Source of the DNA: BOG-908 sp963751795
GTDB taxonomy: Bacteria > Pseudomonadota > Alphaproteobacteria > Acetobacterales > Acetobacteraceae
Assembly: GCA_963751795.1 (NCBI GenBank)
Contig: CAVVVI010000002.1
Location: forward strand, 558,001 to 622,000
Direction: 5' to 3'
Length of the DNA stretch: 64,000 nt
Below the pieces are notes generated by a model. The model searched no databases, was not told the origin of the DNA, and was given only the letters and a program-made list of their open reading frames with translations. A program made the translations under genes and the position numbers. Within the stretch, counting starts at the first letter, position 1, and every line of letters starts with the position of its first letter. Below, piece by piece: positions 16,647-24,758 of the stretch.

Positions 16647-16850
16647 TGGCAAGGCCAGGGGGCGCTGCCCCCTGGACCCAAGCTGGGGACTTGTCCCCAG
16701 AACTCCGGTTTCGCCTCGCAGTGCGGGGAGGGGGGCCACACGCATCGTTGCCGCAGTACGTGCGGCCCCCCTCCCCACACTGCGAAACAAACAGGTTCTA
16801 AGGACGACTGTCCTTAGCGGGGTCCAGGGGCAGAGCCCCTGGCCTTGCCA
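16647..16850. repeat. Family A palindromic repeat, copy 2 (MITE-like, complete)
   Basis: A 204-base non-coding unit with terminal inverted repeats: 16647-16679 is the inverted copy of 16820-16850, with a few mismatches. Inside are hairpins at 16655-16675, 16683-16700, 16798-16817 and 16824-16842, and a central 21-bp near-perfect inverted repeat (16717-16737 with 16764-16784). Bases 16818-16846 are identical to 3707-3735 of copy 1. It fills the yidC-engB gap and ends 3 bases before the engB ATG, so the engB ribosome-binding region lies in the repeat. No target duplication is evident. Confidence 0.85.
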
Positions 16851-16853
16851 CCC

Positions 16854-17531
16854 ATGACCACGCCCGAGCAACACGCTGCCGAGCTGGAGGCGGGGCGGTT
16901 GTTGTTTGCAGCCGAGTGCCGCTTTTTCTATGCGGCGCAGCGCATCGACCAGTTGCCGGATCCGCGCGGGCCGGAGGTGGCGTTTGCCGGCCGCTCCAAT
17001 GTCGGCAAGTCGTCGTTGATCAACGCGTTGACGGGTCACAAGGCTTTGGCACGCGCATCCAGCGAGCCGGGGCGCACCAAGCAGCTGAACTTCTTCGATC
17101 TGGGTGGCCGCCTGGTTCTGGTGGACATGCCCGGCTACGGCTACGCGCAGGCGGCCAAGGCCGTGAAGGAGGATTGGCAGGGCCTGATGTTCGATTTCCT
17201 GCGCGGCCGTGTGGTGTTGCGGCGCGTGGTGCTGCTGCTGGATGCGCGCATCGAGCTCAAGGCGTCCGACCTGGCGGTGATGGATCTGTTCGACCGCGCT
17301 GCCGTGGCGTTCCAGCTGGTGCTGACCAAGATCGATGGCTTGAAGCCGGACCGTCTCGCCCGCAAGCGGGCCGAGGTGGAGGCTGCGATGAAGAAGCACG
17401 CGGCCGCGTATCCGGAGGTGCTGGCCACCAGTGCGCGCTCCGGCGAGGGGATCGAGGCATTGCGGGCGGGGCTGGCCGGGCTGGCCGACCCAGCGGTGTC
17501 GCACGACGGCGTGGGAGCCGTGCCGGTCTGA
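16854..17531 (+). CDS. engB: Ribosome biogenesis GTPase EngB/YihA
   Basis: A 225-residue TRAFAC GTPase needed for large-subunit assembly. G1 is GRSNVGKSS (about 46-54), the G2 threonine lies in GRTKQLNFF, G3 is DMPGYGY (91-97), G4 is LTKIDGL and G5 is ATSARSG. The order yidC-engB is common in alphaproteobacteria. The start is ATG 16854; an in-frame TTG at 16845 lies inside the repeat. The usual ribosome-site position is occupied by a hairpin of the family A repeat, so translation may be structure-dependent. Confidence 0.94.
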   Translation: MTTPEQHAAELEAGRLLFAAECRFFYAAQRIDQLPDPRGPEVAFAGRSNVGKSSLINALTGHKALARASSEPGRTKQLNFFDLGGRLVLVDMPGYGYAQAAKAVKEDWQGLMFDFLRGRVVLRRVVLLLDARIELKASDLAVMDLFDRAAVAFQLVLTKIDGLKPDRLARKRAEVEAAMKKHAAAYPEVLATSARSGEGIEALRAGLAGLADPAVSHDGVGAVPV

Positions 17532-17589
17532 CCGCTTGCCCAGGGGCTGCGACTGGCCGCATAAGCTAGCCTGTCGGTCCGGAGGCGTC

Positions 17590-18444
17590 ATGAGAAGAGT
17601 GCGGGCGGCCTGCGTTCTGGCCAGTGCGGCATGGCTTGGCGGCTGCCCGCTTGTGGTGCCGAACGCGAAGATCGCCCCGTATTTGCAAGAGGTGCTCGGC
17701 CCTTCCTGGACGATGGTGCCACTGCCCAACACCGCGCTGAAGCCCGGCGCCATCGTGCAGGTGGTCAAAGCTGTAGCACCCCAGGCCGGCGGCGCCATCG
17801 ATCTGCGGCTGCTCGGCACGCTGGCCGACTGCGCCGTGCCGCCTGCCGCCGCCCTGGTCAGCCAGGCGGGTGTGCCCGGTATGGCGGCGGGCGCCACGGT
17901 GGCGGTCGATGCCTCGCTGGGCGCCAGGCTGGCCGGCGTCTCGGCCGAGATTGCGGCCAATGCCGGGGCGAAGACCGCGCTGACCATCACCGAGGCGATG
18001 GACAGCACGCTCGATTACATCGTCTTCCAGCGCTGGGCAGCCGACCCGGCCCACGCCGCGGCGCTGCGCCAGGCCTGCGGTCCCATCCTGGCCCAGCCGG
18101 GCATCTACGTGGTGCAGGAAGCGTTCGTGGTCTCGGCCGGCAGCTTTACCTTCACCAACAGCGCCGGCGGCAAGATCGCGGTGGTGCCGCCGCCCGGCGT
18201 GCCCGTGCAGGCCGGCGTGGACGTGCAGACCGGGCAGAGCGGCGCGCTCACGATCACGCAGCCGATCGTGTTCGCGCTGAAGGTGCTGGCCCCGCTGCCG
18301 CAGGGCGGGTTCGAGGTGGCTGCGCTGTCGGCTGCCCCGCACGCGCTGGCCGCCCGGGCCAGGCCGGCGCCCCTGGCGGCGCCCGCGCCGGCACCCCTGA
18401 TGCTGGGCGGCATCCCGATCCGCGCGGTCAGCCTCTCGCCCTAG
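17590..18444 (+). CDS. Predicted lipoprotein of unknown function
   Basis: A 284-residue protein with a lipoprotein signal: basic start, hydrophobic stretch and lipobox WLGGC with acylated Cys19. GGAGG at 17581-17585 places the ATG at 17590. The mature part is Ala/Val-rich, mostly beta and helix with no motif I recognise. The C-terminal 50 residues are an Ala/Pro-rich spacer (RARPAPLAAPAPAPLM). It is a membrane-anchored periplasmic or outer-membrane protein by prediction. It lies after engB and before the S9 peptidase on the same strand. Confidence 0.65.
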   Translation: MRRVRAACVLASAAWLGGCPLVVPNAKIAPYLQEVLGPSWTMVPLPNTALKPGAIVQVVKAVAPQAGGAIDLRLLGTLADCAVPPAAALVSQAGVPGMAAGATVAVDASLGARLAGVSAEIAANAGAKTALTITEAMDSTLDYIVFQRWAADPAHAAALRQACGPILAQPGIYVVQEAFVVSAGSFTFTNSAGGKIAVVPPPGVPVQAGVDVQTGQSGALTITQPIVFALKVLAPLPQGGFEVAALSAAPHALAARARPAPLAAPAPAPLMLGGIPIRAVSLSP

Positions 18445-18515
18445 CGGCCCGCCTTTGCACCGGCCGCGCATCTCCGGTTAACTCCGGCCCGCAATCCAGG
18501 AGCAGCGGGCCAGCC

Positions 18516-20705
18516 ATGAAGCCAATCACACTCGGCATGGGCCTTGCTGTCCTGGCCGGCAGCGCCGCCGTCCAGGCCGGCGCCGAAACCTGCTTCGAGA
18601 CGTTGGCCGCCACCCGCAACTTCACCCTGGGCCAGCCGCAGCACGCGCTGCCCACCCCGGATGGCCGCAGCGTGCTGTTCCTGCGCAGCGGCCCGCGCGA
18701 CACGAAACTGGGCCTGTTCGCCTACGACGTGGCCAGCCACGCCGAACGCCCGCTCGCCCAGCCCGCCAGCGCGCCGGAACACCTCAGCACCGAAGAAAAA
18801 GCGCGGCGCGAGCGCATGCGCATGACGCTCACCGGCATCACCGATTTCGCCATCAGCGACGACGGCGCCCGCGTGCTGGTGAGCCAGGCCGACGATCTCG
18901 CCACAGTGGCGCTACCCTCGGGCGAGACCAAACCGGTGCCGGGCGCCGGATGGATCGGCCCGCATCTCTCGCCAGACGGCAGCGCGGTTGCCGCAGTGCG
19001 CGACAACGACGTGCATGTGATCGACCTGGCCAGCGGCGCCGACCGCCAGCTCACCACCGGCGGCACCGACGTGGTGACGCACGGCCTGCCCGATTTCGCC
19101 GCCGCTGAGGAGCTGGAGCGCTCGGATGGCCTCTGGTGGTCGCCCGACGGCCGCACGCTCGCCTATGAGGAGGCCGACAGCACGGGGGTGGAGCGCCACT
19201 TCATCGCCGACCCCGAGCACCCCTCGGTGCCGCCGGCGGAGTTCCGCTACCCGCGCGCCGGCACCGCCAACGCCCGCACGCGGCTGGGCCTGGTGGCGCG
19301 CGAGGGCGGGCCCACACGCTGGGTCGCCTGGGACCACGATGCCTACCCCTATCTGGCCCGCGTGGTGTGGCAGAAGGCCGGCAAGCTCAGCCTGGTGCTG
19401 CTGAACCGGGCACAGACCAGCGAGACGGTGCTGGCGGTCGATCCGGCTACGGGACAGACGGCCAGCCTGCTCACCGAGACCGATCCAGCCTGGCTGAACC
19501 TCGAAGCCGGGCACGCGATCGGCGTCGGCGGCGGCCACGCGCTGCCGTATTGGCTGGCGGACGGCTCGGGCTTTCTGTGGGCCGCCGAGCGCGGCGCCCA
19601 CTGGCAGCTCGAACTGCACACGCCGGACGGCAAGCTGGCCCACGCCGTCAGCCCGCCCGACCTGCCCTATGTGGCGTTCAACGATGCCGACCCCGCCAGC
19701 GGCACCGTGACGTTCACCGCCGATCCGGACCGCCTGGGCAGCGCGCTGTATCAGGTCAAGCTCGCCGGCGGCCCCGCCACCAAGCTGGCCGCCACCCCCG
19801 GCCTGCATGATGCCACCTTCAACGAGCAGGGGCACACCGTGTTGCTGGACCGCGTGGCCGGCGCCGATGGCAGTGCCGCCACCAACATCCTCGGCCATGA
19901 CGGCGCGCTGCTGGGAACCCTGCCCAGCCGCGCCGAGCAGCCGGCCAGCCTGCCGCACGTAGCCTTCAGCCGCGTGGGCGCCCGCCAGATGGACGCGGCG
20001 CTGCTGCTGCCCACGGGGGCCGCGCCCGGCCAGCGCTTCCCGGTGGTGCTGTCGGTCTATGGCGGGCCCACTGTAAAGGTGGTGCTGCGCCCGGCGCGCG
20101 AATACCTCGAAAACCAGTGCCTGGCCGACCAGGGCTTCATCGTGGCCAGCATCGACGGCCGCGGCACGCCGGCGCGCGACCATAATTGGGAGCGCGCCAC
20201 CAAATCCGACTTCATCGACATTCCGCTGCAGGACCAGATCGATGGCCTGCAGGCCCTGGCGCACAGCGTGCCGGCGATGGACATGGCACATGCCGGCATC
20301 ACCGGCTGGAGCTTCGGCGGCTACTTCACGGCCATGGCCACCACGCGGCGGCCGGACGTGTTCCAGGCCGGCGTAGCCGGCGCCCCGGTGGTGGACTTCG
20401 CCGATTACGACACCGCCTACACCGAACGCTATCTCGGCACGCCGCAGGCCGACGCCGAGGCGTATCGCAAGACCAACGTGCTCACCTACGCGGCGAGCCT
20501 GGCCCGCCCGCTGCTGATCATGCACGGCCTGACCGACGACAACGTTTATTTCCAGAACACCGTAAAGCTGACGCAGGCGCTGATCGCCGCCGGCAAGCCG
20601 TATCAGCTCCTGCTGCTGCCCGGCACGCATCAGCTTCCCGATCCGGTGCTGCGCGCCCGCGTGGACCAGGCGCGCGCCTCGTTCCTGAAGCAGAACCTCA
20701 AATAG
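18516..20705 (+). CDS. S9 family prolyl oligopeptidase / dipeptidyl peptidase IV-like, exported
   Basis: A 729-residue exported serine peptidase. It has a signal peptide (LGMGLAVLAGSAAVQAGA), an N-terminal DPP-IV-type beta-propeller (about 40-470, with FAAAEELERSDGLWWSPDGR) and a C-terminal alpha/beta hydrolase. The catalytic triad is S599 in GWSFGGY, D675 in HGLTDDNVYF and H705 in PGTHQLPDP. The propeller motif with EELER resembles the double-Glu DPP-IV signature that binds the substrate amino terminus, so dipeptide release from X-Pro N-termini is likely. The start is chosen at the signal peptide (ATG 18516). Confidence 0.88.
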   Translation: MKPITLGMGLAVLAGSAAVQAGAETCFETLAATRNFTLGQPQHALPTPDGRSVLFLRSGPRDTKLGLFAYDVASHAERPLAQPASAPEHLSTEEKARRERMRMTLTGITDFAISDDGARVLVSQADDLATVALPSGETKPVPGAGWIGPHLSPDGSAVAAVRDNDVHVIDLASGADRQLTTGGTDVVTHGLPDFAAAEELERSDGLWWSPDGRTLAYEEADSTGVERHFIADPEHPSVPPAEFRYPRAGTANARTRLGLVAREGGPTRWVAWDHDAYPYLARVVWQKAGKLSLVLLNRAQTSETVLAVDPATGQTASLLTETDPAWLNLEAGHAIGVGGGHALPYWLADGSGFLWAAERGAHWQLELHTPDGKLAHAVSPPDLPYVAFNDADPASGTVTFTADPDRLGSALYQVKLAGGPATKLAATPGLHDATFNEQGHTVLLDRVAGADGSAATNILGHDGALLGTLPSRAEQPASLPHVAFSRVGARQMDAALLLPTGAAPGQRFPVVLSVYGGPTVKVVLRPAREYLENQCLADQGFIVASIDGRGTPARDHNWERATKSDFIDIPLQDQIDGLQALAHSVPAMDMAHAGITGWSFGGYFTAMATTRRPDVFQAGVAGAPVVDFADYDTAYTERYLGTPQADAEAYRKTNVLTYAASLARPLLIMHGLTDDNVYFQNTVKLTQALIAAGKPYQLLLLPGTHQLPDPVLRARVDQARASFLKQNLK

Positions 20706-20718
20706 GAAGCCGCGCCAT

Positions 20719-20741
20719 CGCCCCGGCCGCGCGCCGGGGCG
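20719..20741. terminator. GC hairpin between convergent genes
   Basis: CGCCCCGG (20719-20726) pairs with CCGGGGCG (20734-20741) across 7 bases, between the S9 peptidase stop and the convergent dadA stop. It has no T-run. Confidence 0.45.
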
Positions 20742-20766
20742 GCCCTGCGCCCGGGCCCGCCGCAGC

Positions 20767-22020
20767 CTAGGCGTAGCGCTCTACGGCCAGGTCCTCGTAT
20801 TCGATGTTCGGCCGCTTGCCGCTGATCAGATCGGCCAGCAGCGCGCCGGAGCCGCAGGACATGGTCCAGCCCAGCGTGCCATGGCCGGTGTTGAGCCACA
20901 GATTGGCCACCCGCGTCGGGCCGATCACCGGCGGGCCGTCCGGCGTCATCGGGCGCAGCCCGGTCCAGAACTCGGCCTTGCCCATGTCGCCGCCATGCGG
21001 AAACAGGTCGTTGACCGAGTGCAGCAGCGTGCGGCGCCGCGGCTCGCGCAGCGTGTTGCTGAAGCCGGCGAGCTCCGCCGTGCCCCCCACCCGGATGCGG
21101 TCGCCCAGCCGGGTGATCGCCACCTTGAACGTCTCGTCCATCACCGTGCTCACCGGCGCGCGGGCATCGTCGGCCACCGGCATGGTGATCGAGTAGCCCT
21201 TCACCGGATATACCGGCAGGTCGATCCCGGCCTGGCGCAGCAGCGCGGGCGCGTAGCTGCCCAGCGCCACCACGTAGCTGTCGGCGGTCAGCGTGCCGGC
21301 ATCGGTCACCACGCCGGTAATCCGCCCGGCATCGACCACCAGGCGCTCCACCAGCACGCCGTAGCGGAACACCACGCCGGCGGCAGCCGCCATGGCGGCC
21401 AAACGCTGGGTGAACAGGTGGGCGTCGCCGGTCTCATCGCCCGGCAGGCGCAACCCGCCCACGTATTTGTCGGCAACGCCCGCCAGCGCCGGCTCCTGCG
21501 CGATGCAGCCGGCCCGGTCCAGGATGGTGTAGGGCACGCCCAGCCGGTCCAGCACCGCGGTGTCGTCGCCCACGTGATCGGCCTGCTTCTGGGTGCGGAA
21601 CAGCTGCAGCAGCCCGCGCTGCCCATCATCGTAGGTGATGCCCGTCGTGGTGCGCAGGTCGCGCAGCCGATCGCGGCTGTATTCGGCCAGGCGCACCATG
21701 CGGCCCTTGTTGCGGGCGTAGGCCTCGGCGTTGCAGTTGGCCAGGAAGCGGCTCACCCAGCCGAGCAGCGCGCGGTCGGGCACCGGCCAGAACACCAGCG
21801 GCCGGTGGCGCATCATCATCCACAGGATCGCCTTGCGCGGCGTCTCCGGCGCGGCCCAGGGCGCCGACATGCCCGGCGATACCTGGCCGGCATTGGCGTA
21901 GCTCGTCTCAAGCCCCGGGCCGGGCTGACGGTCGATCACCGTCACCTCGTGGCCGGCCTGCACCAGATACCAGGCGGTGGTCACGCCGATGACGCCGCTG
22001 CCGAGGACGAGGATCTTCAT
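20767..22020 (-). CDS. dadA: D-amino acid dehydrogenase
   Basis: A 417-residue FAD-dependent oxidoreductase that deaminates D-amino acids (chiefly D-alanine) to 2-oxo acids at the inner membrane, feeding electrons to the respiratory chain. The N-terminal dinucleotide fold is KILVLGSGVIGVTTAWYL. Family blocks include SYANAGQVSPG, the WAAPETPRKA region, PVYPVKGYSITMP and the C-terminal GPTRVANLWLNTGHGTLGWT. The length matches DadA (about 415-435). No alanine racemase gene is adjacent, unlike many dadAX operons. Confidence 0.93.
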   Translation of the reverse strand: MKILVLGSGVIGVTTAWYLVQAGHEVTVIDRQPGPGLETSYANAGQVSPGMSAPWAAPETPRKAILWMMMRHRPLVFWPVPDRALLGWVSRFLANCNAEAYARNKGRMVRLAEYSRDRLRDLRTTTGITYDDGQRGLLQLFRTQKQADHVGDDTAVLDRLGVPYTILDRAGCIAQEPALAGVADKYVGGLRLPGDETGDAHLFTQRLAAMAAAAGVVFRYGVLVERLVVDAGRITGVVTDAGTLTADSYVVALGSYAPALLRQAGIDLPVYPVKGYSITMPVADDARAPVSTVMDETFKVAITRLGDRIRVGGTAELAGFSNTLREPRRRTLLHSVNDLFPHGGDMGKAEFWTGLRPMTPDGPPVIGPTRVANLWLNTGHGTLGWTMSCGSGALLADLISGKRPNIEYEDLAVERYA

Positions 22021-22130
22021 GGCGCTGACATAGGCAAGGCCAAAGCTTTTACGCCCCGTTGAGGGTTGTGCGCGTGTGCAGGCAGGCCGCCGCCGCCTGC
22101 GCGGAACCGGCGGCCGGTGTGGGCCTGGCC

Positions 22131-22553
22131 CTAGCCGACGATCTCGTCGGGCTTGAAGAAGAACGCGATTTCGGTCGCCGCGTTCTCGGCGCTGTCCGAG
22201 CCGTGCACCGAGTTCGCCTCGATGTCCTCGGCGAACTCCTTGCGGATGGTGCCGGCCTCGGCGTTGGCCGGGTTGGTGGCGCCCATGATGCGCCGGTTGG
22301 CGGCCACGGCGTCCTCGCCTTCGAGCACCTGGATCACCACCGGGCCGCTCGTCATGAAGGTGACGAGCCCGGCGAAGAAGCCGCGCTCGCGGTGCACGCC
22401 GTAGAATTCCTCGGCCTGTGCCTTGGTCATGCGGATGCGACGCTGGGCGACGATGCGCAGCCCGGCATCCTCGAACTTGGCGTTGATCTTGCCGGTGAGG
22501 TTACGGCGCGTCGCGTCGGGCTTGATGATGGAGAAGGTGCGTTCGGTAGCCAT
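22131..22553 (-). CDS. ndk: Nucleoside diphosphate kinase
   Basis: A 140-residue Ndk that balances NTP pools by ping-pong phosphotransfer. The active-site histidine is in NSVHGSDS (H117). Nucleotide-binding residues lie in the KPDATRRN start and the GATNPANAEAGTIR loop. The length and the ERTFSIIKPDA start fix the ATG at 22553. It is divergent from the ABC-F gene; the intergenic region carries a family B AT-rich inverted repeat. The dadA start lies 110 bases downstream of the ndk stop. Confidence 0.96.
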   Translation of the reverse strand: MATERTFSIIKPDATRRNLTGKINAKFEDAGLRIVAQRRIRMTKAQAEEFYGVHRERGFFAGLVTFMTSGPVVIQVLEGEDAVAANRRIMGATNPANAEAGTIRKEFAEDIEANSVHGSDSAENAATEIAFFFKPDEIVG

Positions 22554-22602
22554 GGCGGATCGGTCCTTGCGGTTGCGGGCGCCATAGCGGGGTAGGCTTG
22601 GC

Positions 22603-22748
22603 AAGGCAAGGAAGGCCTTCTTTTCTGAAGAAAAGAAGCAAAAGACTTTTGTTCCGTTGTCGCGCCGTTGTCCGGAACCGCGCGCCGTGCCGGGTCGAAC
22701 GGAGCAAAAGTTTTTTGGTCTTTTTTTCAAAAAAGGACTGCTTGCCTT
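22603..22748. repeat. Family B AT-rich inverted repeat, copy 1
   Basis: A 146-base non-coding unit between ndk and the ABC-F gene. The left end (AAGGCAAG at 22603-22610) and right end (CTTGCCTT at 22741-22748) are inverted copies, as are the flanking A/T-rich arms (about 22608-22650 and 22700-22740). An inner stem pairs 22651-22658 with 22699-22706. Bases 22608-22650 match 44189-44231 at 40 of 43 positions. It is far more AT-rich than its surroundings. Confidence 0.75.
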
Positions 22749-22760
22749 ACTTTCCCCCCC

Positions 22761-24624
22761 ATGAGCCTCCTGACGATAACCGGCCTCACCCTCCGCATGG
22801 CCGGCCGCACCCTGATCGACCGTGCCGACCTCGCCATCGATCCCGGCCGCCGCATCGGCCTGGTCGGCCGTAACGGTGCCGGCAAATCCACCCTGCTGCG
22901 CGCCATCGCCGGCGAGCTCGGCGCCGATGGCGGCGACATCCATTTTTCCGCCCGCGCCCGCATGGCCCAGGTGCGGCAGACCGCGCCGTCCGGCCCGCAA
23001 TCGCTGCTGGAAACGGTGCTCGAAGGTGACCCCGAGCGCCTGGCGCTGCTGGGCGAGCTGGAGACCGCCGACCCGGCGCGCCTGGCCGACATCCACGAGC
23101 GGCTGCGCACCATCGGCGCCGATGCGGCACCGGCGCGGGCCGCCGCCATCCTCGCCGGGCTGGGCTTCGATGCCGCCGCCCAGGCGCGGCCGGTGGACAG
23201 CTTTTCCGGCGGCTGGCGCATGCGCGTGGCCCTGGCCACCGCGCTGTTCGCCGCGCCCGATTTGCTCTTGCTGGACGAGCCGACCAACCACCTCGACCTC
23301 GAAGCGACACTGTGGCTTGAGACCTGGCTCGCCCGCTTTCCCGGCGCGGCCCTGGTGGTCAGCCACGATCGCGGGCTGCTGGATCGCGCGGTGGACAGCA
23401 TCGCGCATCTGGACCGCCAGAAGATCACGCTGACGCCGGGCGGCTACACCGAATTCGTGCGCATCCGCACCGAACAGGCGATGCAGCTGGGCCGCGCGGC
23501 CGAGCGTATCGCGGCGCAGCGCGAGCACATGCAGAAATTCGTCGATCGCTTCCGCGCCAGCGCCACCAAGGCGCGGCAGGCCCAGGCGCGCATCAAGGCG
23601 CTGGCGCGCCTGCCGGTGATCGAGACGGTGATCGAGGCCGCGCCCACGCGCTTCGCCTTCCCCGAACCGGTGCAGATCGCCCCGCCCGTGCTGGCGCTGG
23701 AGCGGGTGAGCGTAGGCTATGACGGCACGCCGGTGCTGCGCTCCCTCTCGCTGAGCATCGGCATGGACGACCGCATCGCGCTGCTGGGCGCCAACGGCAA
23801 CGGCAAGAGCACGTTTGCCAAGCTGATCGCCGGCCGGCTGGCGCCCATCGCCGGCGACATGCGCCGATCGGGCAAGCTGCGCGTGGGCTACTTCGCCCAG
23901 CATCAGGAGGCCGAGCTGGTGGCCACCGACACGCCGGTGGCCCACATGGCGCGCGCGCTGCCGCAGGCCGCGCCGCACCCAGGTGCGCGCCCAGCTCGCG
24001 CGCTTCGGCCTGGATGCCGACCGTGCGGAGACGCCGACGCAGAACCTCTCGGGCGGGGAGCGCGCGCGGCTGCTGCTGGCGCTGGCGACGCGCGAGGCGC
24101 CGGGCCTGCTGATCCTCGACGAGCCGACCAACCACCTCGACATCGACGCACGCGACGCCCTGGTGCGGGCACTCGGCGAATATGGCGGCGCGGTGCTGCT
24201 GATCACCCACGATCCGGATCTGGTGGAACTGGTGGCCGACCGGCTGTGGCTGGTGGGCGACGGCACCGTGACGCCGTATGACGGCGACATGGACGATTAC
24301 CGCGGGCTGGTGGCCGAGCGCGCGCGGCCGGCGCGGGCGGAAGCCGCACCCACCCGCCGCGACGACCGGCGCGACCGGGCCGAGGCGCGGCAGAACCTGG
24401 CCCCGCTGCGCCGCCAGGCACGCGCCGCGGAAGCGGCGATGGCCAAGCTTGCCGCCGAGCGCGCGGCCATCGAAGCCAAGCTCGCCGACCCCGCCTTGTA
24501 CGCGCCCGGACGCGCCGCCGAGGTGACTGCCGCCAACACTCGCCTGGCCGCCATCGGCCGCGAGACACAGGCCGCCGAGGCCGCGTGGCTGGCCGCCGAG
24601 GAAGCACTGGAAGCCTGCGCCTGA
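22761..24624 (+). pseudogene. ABC-F family ATPase with a single-base frameshift
   Basis: Two reading frames together encode a complete, roughly 620-residue ABC-F protein (soluble, twin ATPase, ribosome-associated). The first ATPase has GRNGAGKST, FSGGWRMRVALA and LLDEPTNHLDLE. The second has GANGNGKST in frame one, then NLSGGERARLLLA and LILDEPTNHLDID in frame two. The C-terminus is a coiled-coil (AAEAAMAKLAAERAAIEAKL). The frames join near 23970-23977, where one extra C restores the expected PTQVRAQLARFGL reading if removed. Both halves keep all motifs, so this is a recent mutation or a sequencing error rather than an old pseudogene. The ATG is at 22761. Confidence 0.85.
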
Positions 24625-24639
24625 ACGCGCTCAGCCACC

Positions 24640-24758
24640 GAAGAAAAGATTACGCGAACGCGATTGGGACGATAACGAATCTAGCTTGTGGCAAAATAAT
24701 AACGTATGACTCGCGGAAGAGTGATCGGGCGATTGCATCTGCCGGCGAGGATCTCGGG
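24640..24758 (+). other. AT-rich leader before the GTPase gene
   Basis: About 119 bases between the ABC-F stop and the next gene are clearly less GC-rich than the neighbourhood, with runs such as GGCAAAATAATAACG. It probably contains the GTPase promoter, but I could not find a well-spaced -35/-10 pair. Confidence 0.4.

Noticed and set aside
22131..24290. A 719-codon open frame antisense to the ABC-F gene and continuous with ndk
   Set aside because: Only its last 140 codons are ndk. The rest is a GC-driven antisense shadow of the ABC-F gene, Arg/Ala/Gly-rich with no domain.
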